A stretch of DNA of 5,635 nucleotides from Cloacimonetes bacterium TCS60 (GTDB lineage Bacteria > Cloacimonadota > Cloacimonadia > JGIOTU-2), in assembly GCA_001577135.1 (NCBI GenBank), contig LSCK01000019.1, positions 1-5,635 of the forward strand, read 5' to 3'. How positions within the stretch are numbered: position 1 is the first letter of the stretch; every line of letters begins with the position of its first letter. Positions 5,619 to 5,635 of this stretch are shown here, piece after piece. The translations under genes and the position numbers were made by a program. The notes beneath the pieces are model-generated. The model had not been told where the DNA came from. It ran no database searches and worked only from the letters and a program-made list of their open reading frames with translations.

Positions 5619-5635
5619 AAAAAAGCAATGAAAAA

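Larger units (their letters stand above)
5226..5635. other. Intergenic region upstream of the ligase, no confirmed gene
   Basis: This 410-bp stretch holds the ligase leader, the doubtful 30-codon frame, three short inverted repeats (centres near 5419, 5447 and 5474), a candidate promoter, an AT-rich tract with a perfect minus-strand TATAAT at 5526-5531 that lacks a good -35, and a pair of hairpins at the right edge. No long open frame with coding character occurs on either strand. Confidence 0.7.

Noticed and set aside
5613..5635. ATG at 5613 as the start of a rightward gene
   Set aside because: Only seven codons are visible, and no ribosome site precedes it; it is embedded in the repeat-like GGGATGTGT tail.

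Overview
This AT-rich window comes from a bacterial chromosome. It carries five recognisable protein genes and one doubtful small reading frame, with no rRNA, tRNA, CRISPR array or transposase gene. The source cannot be fixed from sequence alone. The acyl-CoA ligase is closest in style to the Bacteroidota/Cloacimonadota (FCB) type of long-chain fatty acid CoA ligase. The femX-murE pair and the TGTDGKTTT P-loop of MurE also recall uncultured candidate-phylum genomes. An uncultured AT-rich lineage is my best guess, held loosely.

Layout from left to right: (1) 1-1166, minus strand, a MurE-type Mur ligase whose C-terminus runs off the left edge. (2) 1174-2256, minus strand, a FemX/FemAB-type peptidyltransferase 7 bp upstream of murE, so the two form a peptidoglycan operon. 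(3) 2263-2432, a divergent promoter region with a tandem TTTGTGTCAA repeat. (4) 2433-2756, plus strand, a small MazG-like nucleotide pyrophosphohydrolase. (5) 2760-3548, minus strand, a polytopic membrane protein made of two related halves; its stop lies 3 bp from the mazG-like stop, tail to tail. (6) 3576-5225, minus strand, a complete long-chain acyl-CoA ligase 27 bp upstream of the membrane gene. (7) 5226-5635, a 410-bp region with a possible 30-codon reading frame, three short inverted repeats about 28 bp apart, and two back-to-back hairpins at the right edge that look like a dispersed REP-like element.

The genes fall into two functional sets. FemX and MurE both act on the peptidoglycan stem peptide: MurE adds residue 3, and FemX-type enzymes attach bridge residues to the side chain of residue 3. 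The ligase activates fatty acids with CoA and is probably co-transcribed with the membrane protein, whose role is unknown. The MazG-like enzyme is probably a stand-alone house-cleaning nucleotide pyrophosphatase.

I did not find a convincing undescribed system. The most checkable oddities are the regulatory palindromes and hairpins at the right end, the substituted A10 lysine position in the acyl-CoA ligase, and the duplicated membrane protein.
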